Source of the DNA: Liquidambar formosana
Lineage: Eukaryota > Streptophyta > Magnoliopsida > Saxifragales > Altingiaceae
Assembly (NCBI GenBank): GCA_039720395.1
Contig: CM077824.1
Coordinates: 32,080,759 to 32,144,758, forward strand
Length of the DNA stretch: 64,000 nt
Reading direction: 5' to 3'
Position 1 is the first letter of the stretch; the number at the start of each line of letters is the position of its first letter. This document shows positions 60,262-64,000 of the stretch, piece by piece. Below the pieces are notes generated by a model, which searched no databases, was not told where the DNA came from, and saw only the letters and a list, made by a program, of their open reading frames with translations. Position numbers and translations under genes: made by a program.

Positions 60262-61332
60262 CTAAGGCAAAGCACTAGTGTATTGTTGCAAATCACTCCA
60301 TGCTTGAATCCCATTCCAGTTGCCTGTGTTATCATTGCCGTTGTTGCTTGTACTATTGTTGGTTGGAGTAGTAGCGGTTACTGGTCCATAAGAGTTGTTG
60401 TCAAAGAACCACTCCGTGGCTGTGATATTACCACCACTTGCACCGTCCTTTCTCGAATTACCAGCGGCACACACCTCTGGTTTTGAAATCTCCAGGTTCT
60501 GAAACAAAATGGGTTGTGGTTTCTGAGTCTGTTGGCTTTCAATATGATGATGAACAGACGAAACATTGTTGTCTTTCTGATTATCTCCACCAAAAAGCAT
60601 GGCCAGCCTCTGCTGCTGCAACTTCCAGTGCAGGTCTTGGTTGATGGAACTCAAAGACTCAATTGAAGATGCCAGATTACTATGGACATTCATTGAACCA
60701 CCCATGTCTTGAATTGCACCACCAAACCCACCACCAGAGCCCTCTCCTTGCTTTAGAACAGAAGATAGAGGATAATTGTTAAACCCCATCAAAGAACCAG
60801 ATGGATCAATAGTACTGAAACAAGGACTAGTAGCAGTTGCAGGTGAAGCAGCACAGGTAGATGATGAAATGTCTCCAAATGAGGAGAGATGGTTATATAT
60901 CCCACTTGGTGAAGGATGGAGTCTAGGGATTAATGAAAGCCCGCCAAGTTGAAAATCCATCGCTGGAGAGAGACCATGGAAGAACTTCAATCCACCACCG
61001 CTGTCCGACGAAGCGCCGGAGTCCTTCGAGTCCCCGGAGAGCCTAGAAGATGATTTAATCTTCTTGCTTTTACGGCAACCGCCGCCGATCGGCACGTTGC
61101 GCAAGGCACCTCCTTTGGTCCAGTACCTTCTACATGTCTTGCAGAAATGCCTTGGCTGCGTGAGACTGTAATTGTTGTAGTAGCAGAATTTTGTGTTGGG
61201 TGAATCACAACGTGGGCACTTGAGGGGTGGTTGCTCCGGTGGCCGTAGGGAAGAGGCTGTTTTCCGGCCGTTGGAGCTCTGCGATTCATCTTTGGTGTCT
61301 GCCTTCGCCGGAGTATTATCCGGTGACATCAT
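60262..61332 (-). CDS. Dof zinc-finger transcription factor
   Basis: A plant-specific nuclear transcription factor that binds AAAG cores. Single exon, 356 aa. The Dof domain spans residues 37-90, with CX2C-X21-CX2C zinc ligands Cys39, Cys42, Cys64, Cys67 and the basic [20 protein letters not shown] stretch, which also mediates protein contacts. After it come a Lys/Ser-rich region, a MDFQLGGL motif, [19 protein letters not shown] and a C-terminal [18 protein letters not shown], a combination of motifs seen in vascular-type Dof proteins. The exact orthologue is not assigned. The two initial ATGs are adjacent (61332, 61329). The first is chosen. The upstream leader on the minus strand is rich in CT repeats (61600-61690), common for plant 5' UTRs. 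Some related genes carry a tiny first exon, which I did not find. Confidence 0.95.
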   Translation of the reverse strand: MMSPDNTPAKADTKDESQSSNGRKTASSLRPPEQPPLKCPRCDSPNTKFCYYNNYSLTQPRHFCKTCRRYWTKGGALRNVPIGGGCRKSKKIKSSSRLSGDSKDSGASSDSGGGLKFFHGLSPAMDFQLGGLSLIPRLHPSPSGIYNHLSSFGDISSSTCAASPATATSPCFSTIDPSGSLMGFNNYPLSSVLKQGEGSGGGFGGAIQDMGGSMNVHSNLASSIESLSSINQDLHWKLQQQRLAMLFGGDNQKDNNVSSVHHHIESQQTQKPQPILFQNLEISKPEVCAAGNSRKDGASGGNITATEWFFDNNSYGPVTATTPTNNSTSNNGNDNTGNWNGIQAWSDLQQYTSALP

Positions 61333-61599
61333 GTGAATAAGAGAAAGACTCCAAAGAGAAGATAGGAAAATAAGATAAAAGGGGCGGATAGGAGAAATTA
61401 GTTGTGGGTATTGTCTGGGGTTGTTCAGTTTCCTTTTGCAGAGGCAAAGATACTCAATTCAATGGTTTCATGCATGGGGTTGCAGACAGAGGAGGAGGGA
61501 TGTTGATGGGTTCTTGTGACCTTCATCAAAGAGGGATTGGGATATTAGAAACTATAAGCTGTGTTTACAGGTTAGATCTGATAGAATAAATAAAGCTAC

Positions 61600-61690
61600 A
61601 TATGAGAGAGAGAGAGAGAGAGAGAGCAGATCTCACCAGAAAAAGAAGTCGGTATACATATATATAGAGAGAGAGAGAGAGTGACAGAGG
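61600..61690. repeat. (GA)n tracts in the Dof upstream region
   Basis: Two GA tracts (61604-61626 and 61666-61681) separated by 40 bp. They read as CT-rich sequence on the Dof gene's strand and probably belong to the 5' leader or promoter. Confidence 0.85.
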
Positions 61691-61799
61691 AGAGAGAAAG
61701 AGGAAGTAGAGACAAAAAAAAAAAAAATTGATGAATGTAGATGATGGGAGACTTACCTAGCAGAATAGAGAGATCCAAGGTTACTCGATCACTACACAA

Positions 61800-62260
61800 A
61801 GTTGTGTCATTTTTATTATTTTTTTATCTCAAAATATTAAGAATTGCTAGTTAATTCTATACTTTATTTTATAAATCTTACTTTATAGAAAAAATAAGGG
61901 ATAAAGTTGTGGGATCTACTAATATGGTTACATTTTAAAAATGGAAACAACACTAAATCCATATAGGAGGACAAGATTTGTAAGGTAAAGTATAGCGCTA
62001 ACTAGCTAGAATTTTCCCAATATATTTGTTTATTTTGAAAAGTTAAATCATAATTTTTTTGAACATTTCTATATTACCCTTTATTTTTTCAATAATTACT
62101 CTCAACACAAGACTCAAAACCAAGTAGGAGAGGACAATTTTGGAAAGATAAGGTTTAATAAATGACAAGTCAAAACAATGATGACTTTTCTTAAACTGCA
62201 TGCTTTGTTAAACTTTACCTATCTTTATGGGACGGATGGAGTTTAAAACAATTGGATTGA
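61800..62260. mobile_element. probable Stowaway remnant (one end only)
   Basis: CTATCTTTATGGGACGGATGGAGT ends near 62241, the typical right end of a Stowaway MITE (compare 47010-47028). The matching left end CTCC(A/C)TCCGTCCC is not found within 500 bp to the left, so it is likely truncated. Confidence 0.45.
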
Positions 62261-64000
62261 ATTAATTGTTGATGGAAAATGTGTATCATAATGAAGGCTC
62301 ATCTAGTAAAACGACATGGGATTGGATTAGGGACATAAGATTAGCTTTTCTTCTGAATCTTCGTTAATTACATATAGACAAGGTTAACATTTTAATAATG
62401 ATGTTTTAGTTAGCAACACATGGAATTAGAGAAGGAATTTAGGATCGGCGGAATTAGAGAAGGAATTTAGGATTGGCTTTTCTATTTAGTTCTTTTAATT
62501 CACGCGTGGAGACAGTTCCAAAACAATACAAAATACAAGATTTTTCCACTCGGCTGGTCATCCTTGTTCTTTTTCTTCATTTTTAGTGAGTAAAAGAAGG
62601 GTTAGGAAGGATGGGTGGCAACCCCTTATCCGTTCGGAAAACTCGTTCGAAAAGAATAATATCACCACATTCACCAAGGGGATCTGGAACTCAAACTCAC
62701 AGGAGCACAACCACACAAGGACCTAGGGGGCCATTGCCCTCCCAAATTTTAAAATCTATATATAGATATATATATATAATTTGACTCAAAAATTATACTT
62801 GACCCCACCCAAAACCAAAATCCTTCCTACTATTATTTTCTATATATTGACTTAGTGTTGACCTTAGTATATTATTAATTCTTAAATGATTGAAATTTTT
62901 TATATTAATGCTTTGGCTCCTCCCAAGAGGAAATTCTGATTGCGACCCCACAAACTCATGTATAAGTGAAAGCTCGAACCACCAAGCCACCTAGCCTGAC
63001 CCGAGGGTACGGGGGGCCGGGCATCGAAGCCTTGTCACTAGTTGACAAGGTTAATTGTAGGAGTAATTTTAAAGATATGATGCATGCATTCATGCATTGG
63101 CACGATGCATGAATGGAGTCCTACTCGTGCTTGATTGAAATGTTGGAGGTGGTTGGATAGAAATATAGAATATAGGGTGTAATAGGTAAAATCAGTACAG
63201 CAATGACAAGAATAGTAGGGGAGTACTAGGGGCCGGTGAGGGAGGCAACAGCTGCAGTGGGGTGCCCAGGCACAGCCGCAGCCTTGTCTATTCCTTCCCA
63301 TGTAATGTCCCTTTTAACCCAAAGATAACCTAAACTCACTTTACTCTTTTACAGGCTCCAAATAGAAAACTCACACGTGTGAAAACCCATTCTCTATCTA
63401 ATCCAGCTACCTATACACTTAACTGTAATCTAATCTTTTGAGAAATAGAGCACTTCTTACAGCAAATGTTCAAAACGGTCCCTGCTAAAGAACTTTGTCA
63501 CATTCTGCAGACAAAGGGGCAATTTCGGTTTTACGTTGTCTTCAAAACTCATAGAGTGAACCCATGATCAAAATAGAAGGGTGCTCAAATCAGTTTGTCC
63601 TTGCATCCATGTGCAATAAATACAAAATTAATAGCCCATAAACGTATCAGTATTTCTAACGACCTGTCTTTTGGACACTCTCAAAGATTCAATTATTTTT
63701 TTTTATTTATTTTTTTTTTTTGTTGCTACAAAAGATTCAATTAATTAAAAGGGTTTATGTGAACTCCAAACAGTCCATGGCCTTCAGATGGCCTCTCTCC
63801 CTCTGTGTAGAGGCATATGAGTCAGAGAAGCAGAACGAAGTACGACTCTGAGTGCCCTTAAAACTGCAAAGATACCCTTCCCACCACTTCTATTACAAGT
63901 AACGGTCCTGATCATCCCTTGCTCATTTTTCCCATTTTCACCTTGGATGAATTTTTTTATTTTTTTGAAACCAGGAGATCTAGTTTACTCAGAGAAGACT
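62260..64000. other. intergenic, no gene seen
   Basis: It contains a short direct duplication (GGAATTAGAGAAGGAATTTAGGAT at about 62423 and 62450) and C/G-richer text at 62600-63060. That text includes 'GCTCGAACCACCAAGCCACCTAGCC', which may be from an old retroelement. The last 200 bp could belong to the promoter of a gene beyond the window. Confidence 0.4.

Noticed and set aside
60987..61289. Minus-strand frame overlapping the Dof domain
   Set aside because: It is a shadow frame of the Dof coding sequence.

Overview
This is a stretch of plant nuclear genome, almost certainly from a eudicot. The evidence is AT-rich intergenic DNA, short introns with GT-AG (and a few GC-AG) borders, plant-only protein families (Dof, FAR1-like, GT47 exostosin, malectin-kinesin-14) and typical plant transposon debris (Stowaway MITEs, tRNA-derived SINEs, an L1-type LINE). 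The species cannot be fixed from sequence alone. I spliced five protein-coding genes by hand. All of their exon phases close.

Layout. (1) 1-8.2 kb: intergenic, with a long hairpin MITE (2555-2888), two reverse-strand SINEs and an LTR-like remnant. (2) 8343-12275, plus strand: a 12-exon NRAMP metal transporter of the NRAMP1/6 type, 513 aa. (3) 12646-17750, minus strand: a 6-exon GT47 exostosin-type glycosyltransferase, 409 aa, convergent with the NRAMP gene. (4) 19794-26094, minus strand: a 19-exon malectin-domain kinesin-14, 1066 aa, with two GC-AG introns, serially repeated coiled-coil exons and a cluster of AACGG (MSA-type) motifs upstream that predicts G2/M expression. (5) 26.3-30.6 kb: repeats. 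(6) About 30.7-52.26 kb, plus strand: the most unusual gene. One continuous 19-exon reading frame of 1058 codons joins an N-terminal FAR1/MULE-type zinc-finger DNA-binding domain to a complete ALDH6 (methylmalonate-semialdehyde dehydrogenase) body, and ends in a ~360-residue tail of tandem Pro/Thr/Ser/Met repeats. The tail looks like an amplification of the short C-terminal motif of ordinary ALDH6. A probable 5' UTR exon ends at 31017, which would make the leader intron ~5.9 kb. That interval contains an L1 remnant that was itself hit by a SINE (18-bp target duplication) and by a hAT-like element. (7) 52.5-52.9 kb: a fragment resembling the first exon of a SpoU-type RNA methyltransferase gene. 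(8) 53-60 kb: intergenic repeats, with a SINE and a Stowaway MITE side by side. (9) 60262-61332, minus strand: a single-exon Dof transcription factor, 356 aa. (10) 61.4-64 kb: Dof promoter and intergenic DNA.

The genes do not form a pathway. They are independent neighbours. The point most worth following up is the FAR1-ALDH6-repeat fusion: a transposase-derived DNA-binding domain on a valine-catabolism enzyme that has no visible mitochondrial transit peptide.
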